Below the pieces are notes generated by a model. It did not search any database. It was not told where the DNA came from and worked only from the letters and a program-made list of their open reading frames with translations. Shown piece after piece: positions 40,769-51,158 of a stretch of 64,000 nt of DNA. The DNA is taken from assembly GCF_013141865.1 (NCBI RefSeq), contig NZ_RCST01000001.1:1550001-1614000 (forward strand). Direction: 5' to 3'. Both the position numbers and the translations under genes were made by a program. Position 1 is the stretch's first letter. Every line of letters begins with the position of its first letter. Origin of the DNA: Methylomonas sp. ZR1. GTDB lineage: Bacteria; Pseudomonadota; Gammaproteobacteria; Methylococcales; Methylomonadaceae.

Positions 40769-42064
40769 TTAAACACTTTGCCGCCAGCGTTGATAAAGTA
40801 GGCTTAAAATCAGCGCACATTGCAGCGCGGCAAAAGCTAACGCCGAGAATGCAGAATCCGCCCATAGTGGAAAGAATAAGGCTGAAACGCCGGTCATGCC
40901 GACCGCGCCGAACAAGCCGGGGAGAATGCCGTAAAGCAGCGCCGCGGACAGTAAACTCAGGCTAAACGCGCGTTGCGGATTTTTGCCGTAGCAAAAAAAC
41001 AGGTAAACGGCGTAATCGCGTAGTACTAATAGTACGACAGCCAGTGGGTAGGCATTCAGGGAGATGTCCAGCCAGGCAAAGCGTTGCTCTTGGAAGCTCA
41101 GAAATATCGCAAACGGCAGGCTTAGCGCAAAACTCAATGCGCTCAAGGGTAGTTCCTCACCCACTCGGCGCCAATTCGCTTGTCGCCGATAATCCAGTAA
41201 GCGTTTGATGCGCATTGGCTCGTGCCGTTCGACGATGACGCCAATGTAAGTTAAAGCGCTGCAAACGGCTAAAGCAGCCAGGGAAAAGGAATAGTGGGTA
41301 TTGGGAATAAAGCCGCCCAAATAGACAATCAAAAACAGCGTAAAACTCAACCATGCCCAGGGCAAATTTCGCAAACCCAAGTCTTGCGCCAGCAAGCGAT
41401 AATTGCCCATGACGCACCAGAATAAGGCGCAAAGCAGGCTTATTTGGTGCAAAGTCTGTGGGTTAACGGTCAGGTTATACCAGGTGTTGCTTTGAAAATG
41501 ACCGGGCAAATAATTGGCCGTTTCGGTTAAATCAGTCAAAGACGGCATGAAAACGAGGAAACCCACCAATACCAAAATGAGTATCGAACCGGTTTTTAGT
41601 TGGCCGCGTTGCACTGCCAGCAAACCCAACAAAAGCCCGGCGCTTTGTACCAATAATGCGGTGCCAATGGCGTAAAAAAACAATAAGGGTAGGGCGGCCG
41701 GATTGTCGGTCGCCAGCGCATGGACCAGTAAACAAATGCCGGCGCAGTACCAGGCCATGCTGGTACTGCCCAGCAGTTTGCCCCAGGTCATTTGCCAAGG
41801 CCCGAGCGCCGACAGGCGTTGGGTATCCCAGGTGCGGTCGCGGTATTCTTCAACAATGCTGTCCAGGCTTTGCCGGGTGCCCCATAAAAGGGTAATCAGC
41901 ATGAATAGCGTCAAAGCGGCTTGCGCGGTGATGCTGCCCAGCCGGTAGTCGTCCAGAAAATAGCTTAAAGTAAACACTGCACCCAGCACGATTGGCGCAC
42001 CTACCAGCCGAGCTGGCGAGCATTCCAAAATCAGCTGGCGTTCAAATTCGGGATTCAGATTCAT
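40769..42064 (-). CDS. ABC-2 type transporter permease, 431 residues
   Basis: A multi-pass inner-membrane protein with about ten hydrophobic segments spread over the chain (for example LTLFMLITLLWG, ILILVLVGFLVFMPS, FSLSLLSAALLYGILPGLFGAVG). It shows no ATPase motif. It overlaps the ATPase gene upstream by four bases, so the two form one exporter. The substrate is unknown; the large soluble loops between helices 1 and 2 resemble permeases of the ABC-2 class. Confidence 0.8.
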   Translation of the reverse strand: MNLNPEFERQLILECSPARLVGAPIVLGAVFTLSYFLDDYRLGSITAQAALTLFMLITLLWGTRQSLDSIVEEYRDRTWDTQRLSALGPWQMTWGKLLGSTSMAWYCAGICLLVHALATDNPAALPLLFFYAIGTALLVQSAGLLLGLLAVQRGQLKTGSILILVLVGFLVFMPSLTDLTETANYLPGHFQSNTWYNLTVNPQTLHQISLLCALFWCVMGNYRLLAQDLGLRNLPWAWLSFTLFLIVYLGGFIPNTHYSFSLAALAVCSALTYIGVIVERHEPMRIKRLLDYRRQANWRRVGEELPLSALSFALSLPFAIFLSFQEQRFAWLDISLNAYPLAVVLLVLRDYAVYLFFCYGKNPQRAFSLSLLSAALLYGILPGLFGAVGMTGVSALFFPLWADSAFSALAFAALQCALILSLLYQRWRQSV

Positions 42065-42975
42065 GAGCTGTGGCGGATGGTTTGTAGGTAAGCGTCTTGC
42101 AGATTGCTAGAAACTGGGGCGAATTCGCAGACCGGTAAATCCAGTGCGATGAGGGCTTTCAATACTTGGTGTTGTAGAGCCGCCTCGCCATTAAGTTGCA
42201 GTAAGGCTTGTTGTTTATCGTCGCTATTCAACACCTTAACATCGGGTAGCGATTGCAGGCGTTGCAGCAGGTTTTCTACTGGATGTGCCAGCAGTAATTT
42301 AAACGGTTTTAGTAAGGACGGCGCTTTCACCGCAACCTGTTCGACGATTTTGCCGTGACGCAGCACCAGCATATCGGTGCAATAAGCCTCCAGTTCGGCG
42401 AGGATATGCGAGGACACCAGCAGTGTCATGCCTTGGGCTTGCAGGTCTAAAAATAGCTCGGCCAGTTCGTGGCGGGCTTCCGGGTCCAAGCCGGATGCCG
42501 GTTCGTCCAGCAACACTACCGGCGGTTTGTGGATGATGGCTTGGGCGATGGCTACCCGTTGACGTAGGCCGCGCGATAGCTCGGCCGGGCTGTTTTCCAA
42601 TCTATCTTGAATATGCAAACGCCGGCTGACAGCTTCGATGGCGGCGGGGCAATCAGTTGCAAAAATGCCCTGGGCGCGGGCCACGAAATGCAGGCATTGC
42701 CGCACCGTCAAGCGTTGATAAAGCCCAAAAAAATCCGATAAGTAGCCGATGATGCGATGGCACTCGCGCGGTTGTTCCAATACATCGATGCCGGCGATAT
42801 TGATCGCACCGCTGACCGGTTGATCCAGCGCCGCCATGCAGCGCAGCAGCGTGGTTTTGCCTGCGCCGTTGGGGCCGACCAGCGCGGTGATGCTGCCGGC
42901 AGCGATGTCGAACGACACATTGTCCAATGCGCGCAGGCCAGGGTATTCGAAAATCAGTTTATCGACGGAGATCAT
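42061..42975 (-). CDS. ABC-2 type transporter ATPase
   Basis: A 304-residue ATPase. Walker A is GPNGAGKTTLL near residue 35, signature LSRGLRQRVAIAQA near 130, Walker B VVLLDEPASGLDPEA near 150, and the switch His is in LLVSSHILAELE. A C-terminal extension of about 80 residues is typical of exporters of this class. With the permease downstream it forms a two-gene ABC exporter of unknown cargo. Confidence 0.9.
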   Translation of the reverse strand: MISVDKLIFEYPGLRALDNVSFDIAAGSITALVGPNGAGKTTLLRCMAALDQPVSGAINIAGIDVLEQPRECHRIIGYLSDFFGLYQRLTVRQCLHFVARAQGIFATDCPAAIEAVSRRLHIQDRLENSPAELSRGLRQRVAIAQAIIHKPPVVLLDEPASGLDPEARHELAELFLDLQAQGMTLLVSSHILAELEAYCTDMLVLRHGKIVEQVAVKAPSLLKPFKLLLAHPVENLLQRLQSLPDVKVLNSDDKQQALLQLNGEAALQHQVLKALIALDLPVCEFAPVSSNLQDAYLQTIRHSS

Positions 42976-43298
42976 GTTTAGCTTTGATGAAGGCTTGGGT
43001 AAAAAATGATGCGGGTTCGATGATACCGCTTTTTGGTTTGCCGGACGCCGATTATCGGCTTAGGCTGCTTGGGTATGAATTTTGCTGCATTTCTGGGGTG
43101 AGTTTGGCTGATAAACTCCGAGTACGCCCGAAATTAAGGCCTACACCAATCCCGCTTGACCATGCGGCGGGGCGCGAAACTGTGTATTATTACTCGCAAT
43201 AACGGTGCTTTATCAGGCGAATGAGTAACGACTCAATCGCGATACAGATGAGTGCACGCAAAGACTGGTTATTTTTAAACATCAAGTAGGAGAAATGA
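42976..43298. other. Divergent intergenic region between the ABC exporter and icd
   Basis: No gene is supported. The right part must hold the icd promoter: TATTAT at 43184-43190 is a plausible -10, but a -35 at normal spacing is not clear. A strong AGGAG site lies just before the icd start. Confidence 0.5.
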
Positions 43299-44309
43299 AT
43301 GCATAACGTCACGTTGATTAAAGGTGATGGTATTGGCCCTTCGATCATGGACGCCGCCGTGGCGGTGATCAACGCTTCGGGTGCGAAAATTCATTGGCAT
43401 GAGGCGGACGCCGGCATGTCGGCTTATGAAAGAACCGGCACGCCGCTGCCGGATGCGACGATGGAATCTATCGCCCAGACTCGGGTGGCGTTTAAAGGAC
43501 CATTGACCACGATGGTGGGCGAAGGGTTTAGAAGCATCAACGTGGAACTGCGTAAACAATACGATCTCTACGCCAACGTACGGCCGGCGAAAAGCTGGAA
43601 AGGCGTAAAAACCCGTTACGACGACGTCGATATTGTCATTGTGCGCGAAAATACCGAAGGCCTCTATGTCGGTTTGGAACATTATCTGACACCGGCTAAA
43701 GACATTGCCGAAAGCTTGGCCGTGGTCACCAAGGCCGGTTCCGAGCGCATCGTGGAATATGCATTTAAATATGCTATCGATAACAATCGTAAGAAAGTGA
43801 CGGTTTGTCATAAAGCCAATATTTTGAAATACACCCAGGGCTTGTTCCTGAGAGCGGCACGGGAAGTGGCGGCCAAATATCCGGGCATCGAATTCGACGA
43901 AAAAATCGTCGACGCGGCCTGCATGCACATGGTCATGAAACCGGAACAATTTGACGTGGTGGTCACCACCAATATGTTTGGTGACATTTTGTCGGATTTG
44001 ACTGCCGGTTTGGTAGGTGGCTTGGGCTTGATCCCTGGTGCGAACATAGGTGCCGATGCAGCGCTATTCGAAGCGGTACACGGCAGTGCGCCGGACATCG
44101 TCGGCAAAAATATCGCCAACCCTACGGCTGTGATGATGGGGGGCGTGATGATGCTGAACCATTTGGGCGAACACGAAGCGGCTACCCGGATGCTGAACGC
44201 GATTGAAAAAGTCGTGAACGGCGGTGTCTATGTCACCCCGGATTTGAACCCGGACACCAAATACGGCACCCAGGAAATGGGTCAAGCCATCGTCGATGCG
44301 ATGGAGTGA
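43299..44309 (+). CDS. NAD-dependent isocitrate dehydrogenase
   Basis: A 336-residue enzyme of the isocitrate/isopropylmalate dehydrogenase family that converts isocitrate to 2-oxoglutarate. Key blocks are GDGIGP at residues 9-14, VRENTEGLY near 115, NMFGDILSD near 230 and the cofactor loop HGSAPDI near 265. Asp in that loop favours NAD over NADP. ATG 43299 is used; the ATG four bases earlier runs straight into a stop. It starts the TCA segment with acnB. Confidence 0.93.
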   Translation: MHNVTLIKGDGIGPSIMDAAVAVINASGAKIHWHEADAGMSAYERTGTPLPDATMESIAQTRVAFKGPLTTMVGEGFRSINVELRKQYDLYANVRPAKSWKGVKTRYDDVDIVIVRENTEGLYVGLEHYLTPAKDIAESLAVVTKAGSERIVEYAFKYAIDNNRKKVTVCHKANILKYTQGLFLRAAREVAAKYPGIEFDEKIVDAACMHMVMKPEQFDVVVTTNMFGDILSDLTAGLVGGLGLIPGANIGADAALFEAVHGSAPDIVGKNIANPTAVMMGGVMMLNHLGEHEAATRMLNAIEKVVNGGVYVTPDLNPDTKYGTQEMGQAIVDAME

Positions 44310-44331
44310 TTAACCTGCGGCGGAGGCGGTT

Positions 44332-44946
44332 ATGAGTGCGCAACCTAAATTCGATAAGCCCTGGATGTCTGTTGAGGATTATCTGGCAGCGGAATTGCTC
44401 AGCGACATAAAGCATGAGTATGACGCCGGCGAGCTGGTGGCCATGTCGGGTGCCAGCAAGAATCATGAGCGCATCAAGATGAGTTTGGTTCGACTGTTGG
44501 GTAATCATTTACAAGGCAAGCCTTGTGAACCCTTCAGTTCCGATGTCAAAGTCAAGATCGGCCAGTATCTGTTCTACCCCGATGCGATGGTGGTTTGCGA
44601 GGATACCTCGACCCACGACTATTATGCCGAAGCGCCAGTCTTGATTGTCGAAGTGCTGTCCAAATCCACTCGCCGCCGCGACGAAACCATCAAGCGCCGC
44701 TTATACCAAACCATTCCCAGCTTGCTGGAATATGTGCTGATCGAGCAGGACATCGTCGATGTCGAAGTCTGTCGGCGTAGCGAAGGCTGGGTGTCCAACC
44801 ATTACTTTCTCGGCGATCAAGCCCGCTTCGAGTCAGTGGATTTAACGCTGGACGTTGCCGAGATTTATCAGCGGGTTGATAACGACGACATGCGCACTTT
44901 TATAGCCGAACAGGCCGCCGCAGCCAACGCATCCCAAGGTCAATAA
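44332..44946 (+). CDS. Uma2-family (DUF820) putative endonuclease
   Basis: A 204-residue protein of the Uma2 family with a PD-(D/E)XK-like fold. Diagnostic blocks are KHEYDAGELVAMSGAS near residue 30, YFYPDAMV-like LFYPDAMVVCED near 82 and LIVEVLSKST near 103, which supply the expected acidic and Lys residues. Such genes are numerous in some bacteria and their biological role is not established. It sits 22 bases after icd and 18 before acnB, all co-oriented, so it should be co-transcribed with them despite having no TCA role. Confidence 0.85.
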   Translation: MSAQPKFDKPWMSVEDYLAAELLSDIKHEYDAGELVAMSGASKNHERIKMSLVRLLGNHLQGKPCEPFSSDVKVKIGQYLFYPDAMVVCEDTSTHDYYAEAPVLIVEVLSKSTRRRDETIKRRLYQTIPSLLEYVLIEQDIVDVEVCRRSEGWVSNHYFLGDQARFESVDLTLDVAEIYQRVDNDDMRTFIAEQAAAANASQGQ

Positions 44947-44964
44947 TTTTTACCGGAAATCATC

Positions 44965-47523
44965 ATGCTAGAACAATACCGAAAACATGTCGCCGAACGC
45001 GCTGCCGAAGGCATCGTTCCCAAACCACTGGACGCCGAACAAGTTGCCGCGCTGGTTGAATTATTGAAACAGCCGCCTGCCGGCGAAGAAGCGTTTCTGC
45101 TGGATTTGCTGGAAAACCGTATTCCAGCTGGGGTAGACGAAGCCGCATATGTCAAAGCCGGTTTCTTTACCGCCGTTGCCAAAGGCGAGGCGACATCGCC
45201 ACTATTAACAGCTGAAAAAGCCACCGAATTGCTCGGCACGATGCTGGGTGGTTACAACGTCGCACCGTTGATCGAATTGCTGGACAACGCCACGTTGGCA
45301 CCCATTGCCGCGAAAGCACTGTCGCAAATTTTGCTGATCTTCGACGCCTTCCACGATGTGCAGGAAAAAGCCGAAGCAGGCAACGCTTATGCCAAACAGG
45401 TACTGCAATCCTGGGCTGATGCCGAATGGTTTACCGCCAAGCCGGAAGTTTCGGAAAAGCTCACCGTGACGGTGTTTAAAGTCACAGGCGAAACCAATAC
45501 CGACGATCTGTCACCGGCACCGGATGCCTGGTCCAGACCCGATATTCCGTTGCACGCCAAGGCTATGCTGAAAATGCCGCGCGACGGCATCACCAATGCA
45601 GAGCAACAAATCACCGAACTGAAAGCCAAGGGCTTCCCGGTGGCCTATGTCGGCGACGTGGTGGGTACCGGTTCCTCGCGCAAATCCGCCACCAACTCGG
45701 TGCTGTGGTTCATGGGCGACGACATTCCGTTTATCCCCAATAAACGCGGCGGTGGTGTTTGTATCGGCGGCAAGATCGCGCCGATTTTCTTCAACACCAT
45801 GGAAGACTCCGGCGCGCTGCCAATCGAGTGTGACGTCACCGGTATGGCGATGGGCGATGTGATCGACATTTATCCGTATCAAGGCTTCGTCAAACGCCAC
45901 GGTACGGATGAAGTGATTTGCGAATTTGCACTAAAAACCGAAGTGATCTTCGACGAAGTCCGCGCCGGTGGCCGGATTCCGTTAATCATCGGCCGCGGCT
46001 TGACCGACCGTGCCCGCCAATTCTTGGGCTTGCCAGCTTCTACGGTATTTCGCCGTTTGGGCGAAGCCGCCGATACCGGCAAAGGTTTTACCCTGGCGCA
46101 AAAAATCGTCGGCAAGGCTTGCGGCGTGGCCGGCGTGCGGCCTGGCAGCTATTGCGAACCGAAAATGACCACCGTAGGTTCGCAAGACACCACCGGGCCG
46201 ATGACCCGCGACGAACTCAAAGACCTGGCCTGCCTGGGTTTTTCCGCCGATCTCGTGATGCAGTCCTTCTGCCACACCGCCGCTTATCCCAAGCCGGTGG
46301 ACGTGCAAATGCAGCACACCTTGCCGGACTTCATCATGACTCGCGGCGGCGTCTCGTTGCGTCCTGGCGACGGCGTGATCCACTCCTGGTTGAACCGTAT
46401 GCTATTGCCGGATACCGTCGGCACCGGCGGCGACTCACATACCCGTTTCCCGATCGGTATTTCCTTCCCGGCCGGTTCCGGCCTGGTGGCCTTCGCTGCG
46501 GCGACCGGCGTGATGCCCCTGGATATGCCGGAATCGGTATTGGTGCGCTTCAAGGGCCAGATGCAACCTGGCATTACCTTGCGCGATTTAGTCAACGCTA
46601 TTCCTTATGCGGCATTGAAAAGCGGCTCATTGACCGTCGCCAAGCAAGGTAAGAAGAACGTGTTTTCCGGCCGGATTTTGGAAATCGAAGGTTTGCCGGA
46701 TTTAAAAGTCGAGCAAGCGTTCGAGTTGTCAGATGCCTCGGCAGAGCGATCCGCCGGCGGCTGCACAATCAAACTCAACGAAGCGCCGATTCGCGAGTAT
46801 CTGAACTCCAACATCACCTTGCTGAAATGGATGATCGCCGAAGGCTACGGCGATGCCAGAACCATCCAGCGCCGGATTAAAGCCATGCAAGATTGGTTGG
46901 CGAATCCGGTTTTGATGGAAGCGGATAAGGATGCCGAGTATGCGGAAATTATAGAAATCGATTTGAACGAAATCACCGAGCCGCTTTTAGCTTGCCCGAA
47001 CGACCCGGATGACATCAAGCCTTTGTCGGAAGTGGCGGGCACCAAGATCGACGAGGTGTTCATCGGTTCCTGCATGACCAACATCGGCCACTTCCGCGCC
47101 GCCGGCAAGTTGCTGGAAAAAGCCGGGGCCTTGCCCACACGCTTGTGGGTAGCACCACCGACCAAAATGGATCAAAACCAGTTGGTGGAAGAAGGCTATT
47201 ACGGCACCTTCGGCAAGGTCGGAGCGCGCACCGAAATGCCGGGCTGCTCCTTGTGCATGGGCAACCAGGCGCGAGTGGCGGAAGGTTCGACCGTGGTATC
47301 GACATCGACCCGCAACTTCCCCAACCGTTTGGGCAATGGTGCGAACGTCTATCTGTCCTCAGCGGAATTGGCAGCGGTGTGCTCGCTATTGGGCAAGATT
47401 CCGACGGTTGCCGAGTATATGCAATATGCCGCCAGCATCGAACAAACCAGCGCGGATACCTATCGTTATCTTAACTTCGATCAAATTGATAGTTATCAGG
47501 ATAAGGCCAAGGAAGTCGCTTAG
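44965..47523 (+). CDS. acnB: Aconitate hydratase B
   Basis: An 852-residue bifunctional aconitase B that interconverts citrate and isocitrate. The N-terminal HEAT-like domain opens [16 protein letters not shown], followed by the swivel and catalytic domains. Cluster-ligand cysteines are visible in [10 protein letters not shown] near residue 695 and in [11 protein letters not shown] near 755. The length is normal for AcnB (about 860 residues). It follows the Uma2 gene and makes a natural pair with the isocitrate dehydrogenase upstream. Confidence 0.97.
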   Translation: MLEQYRKHVAERAAEGIVPKPLDAEQVAALVELLKQPPAGEEAFLLDLLENRIPAGVDEAAYVKAGFFTAVAKGEATSPLLTAEKATELLGTMLGGYNVAPLIELLDNATLAPIAAKALSQILLIFDAFHDVQEKAEAGNAYAKQVLQSWADAEWFTAKPEVSEKLTVTVFKVTGETNTDDLSPAPDAWSRPDIPLHAKAMLKMPRDGITNAEQQITELKAKGFPVAYVGDVVGTGSSRKSATNSVLWFMGDDIPFIPNKRGGGVCIGGKIAPIFFNTMEDSGALPIECDVTGMAMGDVIDIYPYQGFVKRHGTDEVICEFALKTEVIFDEVRAGGRIPLIIGRGLTDRARQFLGLPASTVFRRLGEAADTGKGFTLAQKIVGKACGVAGVRPGSYCEPKMTTVGSQDTTGPMTRDELKDLACLGFSADLVMQSFCHTAAYPKPVDVQMQHTLPDFIMTRGGVSLRPGDGVIHSWLNRMLLPDTVGTGGDSHTRFPIGISFPAGSGLVAFAAATGVMPLDMPESVLVRFKGQMQPGITLRDLVNAIPYAALKSGSLTVAKQGKKNVFSGRILEIEGLPDLKVEQAFELSDASAERSAGGCTIKLNEAPIREYLNSNITLLKWMIAEGYGDARTIQRRIKAMQDWLANPVLMEADKDAEYAEIIEIDLNEITEPLLACPNDPDDIKPLSEVAGTKIDEVFIGSCMTNIGHFRAAGKLLEKAGALPTRLWVAPPTKMDQNQLVEEGYYGTFGKVGARTEMPGCSLCMGNQARVAEGSTVVSTSTRNFPNRLGNGANVYLSSAELAAVCSLLGKIPTVAEYMQYAASIEQTSADTYRYLNFDQIDSYQDKAKEVA

Positions 47524-47554
47524 CCCGGCGTATTTTAGGCATCGTGCCGTAGCA

Positions 47555-47590
47555 GGCGCGGTAACCCGGTTTTAGTTGGGCTACCGCGCC
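47555..47590 (+). terminator. Hairpin downstream of acnB
   Basis: GGCGCGGTA (47555-47563) and TACCGCGCC (47582-47590) form a 9-bp stem 31 bases after the acnB stop. There is no T-run. It may end the TCA transcript or be another dispersed palindrome. Confidence 0.45.
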
Positions 47591-47639
47591 GCATCAGGTG
47601 GGAAGATATGGCGCGGAAGTGGTAAGCAATGAAAAAAAA

Positions 47640-48194
47640 TTACAGGCTATCAATAATCTCCAGGCAGCGCTGAAAAGCACTACGGACGATGAAAAAGGTC
47701 ATTGCAAGCGGGTAGGATAGATAGTGCTCAGGTAGTGCCAGACAAATCAGCACCAATACCGCAACGGCGCAGGAATCGAAGCGGGCCAAATATTTTTGCA
47801 TATAGCGCAAGGATTCTTGGGATTCCCAATCAAACTGCGGACTTTTGTTGATTAAAGCCAGTAGCATCCAACTGCTAAGCAAAGCAAAATAAACTGGAAA
47901 CACGCTGAATTGCGGCGAGCCGTCGCTGAATTGCGGGCTCCAGTAACCGTACCAAGTCCATAAGCCTGCGGAGGCAAAACCATCGTGCCATATTTTGCTG
48001 GGTACTAATTTCAAACAACCACTCAATAGAAAAAGCACCGCAAGGCACGCTCCCGCACCCCATACGGCCTCTATATTGAGTAAGGGTAAAAATGCATTTT
48101 GGGTTAAGGTTAGGGGAGTTAAGATTAGACAGCAGACGATGAAAATAGGCATGGTAGTAACAATGGCTTTTTTAAGTTTTACACAGTCTGCCAT
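47640..48194 (-). CDS. Hypothetical membrane protein, 184 residues
   Basis: ATG 48194 is preferred over a TTG seven codons upstream. Four hydrophobic segments are visible near residues 15-32, 42-60, 95-112 and 145-175. The sequence SPQF recurs three times (WSPQFSDG, GSPQFSV, KSPQFDW), a curious short repeat in the loop region. I recognise no family. It stands alone, convergent with acnB. Confidence 0.6.
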   Translation of the reverse strand: MADCVKLKKAIVTTMPIFIVCCLILTPLTLTQNAFLPLLNIEAVWGAGACLAVLFLLSGCLKLVPSKIWHDGFASAGLWTWYGYWSPQFSDGSPQFSVFPVYFALLSSWMLLALINKSPQFDWESQESLRYMQKYLARFDSCAVAVLVLICLALPEHYLSYPLAMTFFIVRSAFQRCLEIIDSL

Positions 48195-48426
48195 AAGCTC
48201 GACGGATTTGAGCAATCGATATAAGCGGCTTACCTGGCTCGAAATTTCCTGAGCTTCTGATGCGGGCTCAAACTGGAGTCACGACATTTGCAAGCGCCTG
48301 TCCTTACGTTGCGACCTTTTTGATTGTGACGTGCTTTTGCACCGAGCGTCAATCACACAATAATTGGGTTATTTCAGTTATTGCCTATTCTCGTTTGCTA
48401 TCCCTAGCTAAAGATTCACTCAATTT

Positions 48427-48849
48427 TCAATTGATTAAATGCATCTGCAAAGCGGAACGGAGTTGGGTGATCCTTTGTTCGGCCTGGTCGCCTGCATAGG
48501 GCAGGCTGGCGAACTTTCCCCATACCGGCGCCGGCCAGGCTTTATCGGTTTGATAGCGCACCACATGGTGCAGATGCAATTGCGGGACGAGATTGCCGAT
48601 TGCGGCAATATTCAGTTTGTCGGGGCGATAAATACTCGCCAGTGCCTCGGCAAGCAGGCAGGACTCGCTTTGCAGAGCCTGTCTATCCGCCTGTCCAAGC
48701 TGATAAATTTCTCTGATATTGTGGCGCCTGGGCACCAGGATGAACCACGGGTATTGGCTGTCGTTCATCATTAACAATTCCGTTAGCGCAAAGCTCCCTA
48801 CGTTAAAACAATCTTGCGCCAGTTGTTGATGAAGTACGAAATCGGGCAT
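48427..48849 (-). CDS. HIT-family protein
   Basis: A 140-residue protein of the histidine-triad superfamily. The active-site region reads LHLHHVVR at residues 91-98, so the canonical H-x-H-x-H spacing is altered to H92-x-H94-H95. A Trp/Pro-rich stretch (WPAPVWG) follows. WFILVPRR near residue 35 is the usual substrate-side strand. Members hydrolyse or transfer nucleotidyl groups; the substrate is not known. It starts at ATG 48849 behind GAGAG. Confidence 0.85.
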   Translation of the reverse strand: MPDFVLHQQLAQDCFNVGSFALTELLMMNDSQYPWFILVPRRHNIREIYQLGQADRQALQSESCLLAEALASIYRPDKLNIAAIGNLVPQLHLHHVVRYQTDKAWPAPVWGKFASLPYAGDQAEQRITQLRSALQMHLIN

Positions 48850-48916
48850 GGTGCTCTCAAATGAAGAATAAAATATTTAGCCGACTGATGCTGTAAAGGC
48901 CGATACGCCAATATCA

Positions 48917-49774
48917 TCAGGGACGATGCAACAGCTGCTCGCACAATGCCGGTAACGGCGGTGGCGGCAACGGCACGCTTTTCGACGGGGCTTTGGCTTC
49001 CGCGGAAAACCACCACGCCAAACTGGCGTCGCAACCGTCGCCGGCAGGTAACGGCTCTTGCGAGTCGCAATGCGGACTATGCGCGGGGCATTTCAAGCGC
49101 ACATGAAAATGATCGTCGTGTTTCCACCATGGGCGAATCTTCCTCAACCACTCGCCGGCTCCGGGACTTTTGGTGGTGCACAATTCTTGTTTGATGCTGG
49201 GGTTCACAAAAATCCTGTCGACCTCCGGTTGGCGTGCGGCTGCTTCCAGTACCTTTGCCAGATCCGGCGACCAATGCCGGTAATCCATAGTATCGTTTTG
49301 CATGTTCACGACCGACGGTGCGCTCCAGGTTTCGCGTTCATTGGCCGTTAGCTGCCGGTTACTGGCTGGTTCCGATAATAAAAACCATATATCCACATCC
49401 AAGCCTGACTGATGGCTGCGATGTCCGCTTAAAGTGGGGCCACCGCGTGGTTGGCCTAAATCGCCGATCAACAACGAGCCCAATTTATGCTCGGCGCTGA
49501 ACTGGCCCAGATGCTGGATAAAACCGATTAAGTTAGGATGCCCATAATAGCGGTGGCGCGATAAGCGCATCACTTGATAACCTTGGCCGTCCAGGGGCAG
49601 GGCGGCCGCGCCGCTGATGCAGCCACTGGTATAAGTGCCGATGCTTTCGCTGGGTTCCTGGGTCGGCGTGGTGACCTTGGCCCAGTCTTGAGCCGTTGAA
49701 CCAGCCTTGACCTCGTAGCTGGTGCTAAACGCGGCAACGCTTAATAATATTGTCGAAAGGGCAGCAAATCGCAT
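48917..49774 (-). CDS. mepA: Penicillin-insensitive murein endopeptidase MepA
   Basis: A 285-residue periplasmic zinc peptidase that cuts the D-Ala-DAP crosslinks of peptidoglycan. A signal peptide covers about residues 1-24. Zinc-site motifs are GGPTLSGHRSHQSGLDVDIW, with His and Asp ligands near residue 120, and HDDHFHVRLKCP near 215. The C-terminus is Pro-rich. It lies between the HIT gene and an acyltransferase on the same strand. Confidence 0.93.
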   Translation of the reverse strand: MRFAALSTILLSVAAFSTSYEVKAGSTAQDWAKVTTPTQEPSESIGTYTSGCISGAAALPLDGQGYQVMRLSRHRYYGHPNLIGFIQHLGQFSAEHKLGSLLIGDLGQPRGGPTLSGHRSHQSGLDVDIWFLLSEPASNRQLTANERETWSAPSVVNMQNDTMDYRHWSPDLAKVLEAAARQPEVDRIFVNPSIKQELCTTKSPGAGEWLRKIRPWWKHDDHFHVRLKCPAHSPHCDSQEPLPAGDGCDASLAWWFSAEAKAPSKSVPLPPPPLPALCEQLLHRP

Positions 49775-49808
49775 GATTAAGTAGCTAAAAATGGAGTGAT
49801 TATTGGGA

Positions 49809-50945
49809 TTATAGCGTCGGCTTGCCGATGCTTGCTATGGCATCGGTCACCCTCCGCCCCAAACTCATGCTGGGGATTTCCAGCCAATGATAAAACAACA
49901 AAGAAACCCCTTGTACACAGACTATGGTGATAAGCCAGCCGCCAAACCAAAGTGCCAGCCGATTTTCGGTAAACCCTTCCAAAAATTTTAAAACCAGCGG
50001 CGTTAGACAAATCAGAATCGCCATGTGGCTGAGATAGGCGCTGTAAGACACTTTGCCGATTTGCCGTAACATCGGTTGCGATAGCACCTGCTGTGCATCT
50101 TTAGAACCTAGCACGAACATCAAAATCAAGCCGGCTCCCAAACCGGAACCCAGCCAGACTGCGGTATCGCCAAAAATGTCGGACGGCACAAAAGTGCCGC
50201 AGGTATAAAACGCTAAGCCGGTCAATAGCAACAAACGCCGTTGCCAGCGTCGGCCGGACAGGTAATGGGTAAGATCGGTGTAGTGTCTGGCAATGGTCAT
50301 GCCCAATAGAAAATGCAGCAAGAAAATCGACACACCCAATAGGCTGGTCGCCAGCAAGCCAAAAAATACCAGCCAAGAACTGCCGCGTCCGGCCAGCAAT
50401 AAGCCTACTGGCAACAGCAAAGACAATACCAATTCGATACTTAAAGTCCAAGCTTGCGGCAGTAGTACGATCAAGGCGGGCAATTTCAACAAAAAGCTCT
50501 CACGTAGCATGTCAGAGGGTGTTAACGGAAATTTATGCCACATGCCGGTTATCCAGTCAGTTGCCGGCAGACTGGTCTTTAGTATCGCGCTGTCGAAGGT
50601 GTTCAGAAACAGGCAGGCGCTAATCAGCAAAACCAACAAGTACGGCAACCAGATCCGAAACATCCGATTGATCAAGAAACGCGCCAAATGAAACTCGCTC
50701 AGATCGGGTATGTGTCCCGTGCGAAAATAGCGCAAAGACAGCACCACGCCACTGAGCACGAAAAACATCGATACTGCCGCCGAGCCGTCCCACCAAATGT
50801 GTAGCGGCGAGAAATCCAACCATTGCTGGCAAAGTGGCGTTTCGCAGGGTAGGCCATAGGCGATGACGAAATGTTCGCTGATAACGGCCAAGGCCGCCAG
50901 GCCGCGAATGGTGTCCAGGTAACTGATATGTGTTTTAGGTGCCAC
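49809..50945 (-). CDS. Acyltransferase 3 (OafA-like) membrane protein
   Basis: A 378-residue integral membrane O-acyltransferase. The N-terminus YLDTIRGLAALAVISEHF carries the family Arg and the catalytic-type His. About ten membrane helices follow, with SFVLSGVVLSLRYF-like motifs near residue 65. Such proteins acetylate surface polysaccharides or lipids. The start is a GTG. It is 34 bases above mepA and may be co-transcribed with it, which would suggest an envelope substrate. Confidence 0.88.
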   Translation of the reverse strand: MAPKTHISYLDTIRGLAALAVISEHFVIAYGLPCETPLCQQWLDFSPLHIWWDGSAAVSMFFVLSGVVLSLRYFRTGHIPDLSEFHLARFLINRMFRIWLPYLLVLLISACLFLNTFDSAILKTSLPATDWITGMWHKFPLTPSDMLRESFLLKLPALIVLLPQAWTLSIELVLSLLLPVGLLLAGRGSSWLVFFGLLATSLLGVSIFLLHFLLGMTIARHYTDLTHYLSGRRWQRRLLLLTGLAFYTCGTFVPSDIFGDTAVWLGSGLGAGLILMFVLGSKDAQQVLSQPMLRQIGKVSYSAYLSHMAILICLTPLVLKFLEGFTENRLALWFGGWLITIVCVQGVSLLFYHWLEIPSMSLGRRVTDAIASIGKPTL

Positions 50946-51084
50946 AGGCGAATCTTATTTTGGAGTAGTCAGTGTCGGCTGGCATAGGTATAGCAGGCTT
51001 TGGCGATTCGGCTATCGAGCGCTGTTATATTTGCTGGGTTGCGAAAGCAGACGCTGTTAAGTTGCTGATCATCCGTCTTCAGTC

Positions 51085-51113
51085 GTCATCCCCGCGTCGG
51101 CAGGGATGCGGGA
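51085..51113. repeat. REP-like element TCATCCCCGCG type
   Basis: TCATCCCCGCGTCGGCAGGG followed by ATGCGGGA forms an imperfect hairpin of the common extragenic palindrome type. It lies in the gap between the acyltransferase and dbpA genes. Confidence 0.55.
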
Positions 51114-51158
51114 ATGCCGTCAGAAAAACCAAGCAAAACCGCTGCTCAAGGCTTTAAA

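Noticed and set aside
45918..46652. 244-codon + frame within acnB
   Set aside because: Arg/Pro-rich shadow of the acnB frame with no homology-like features.
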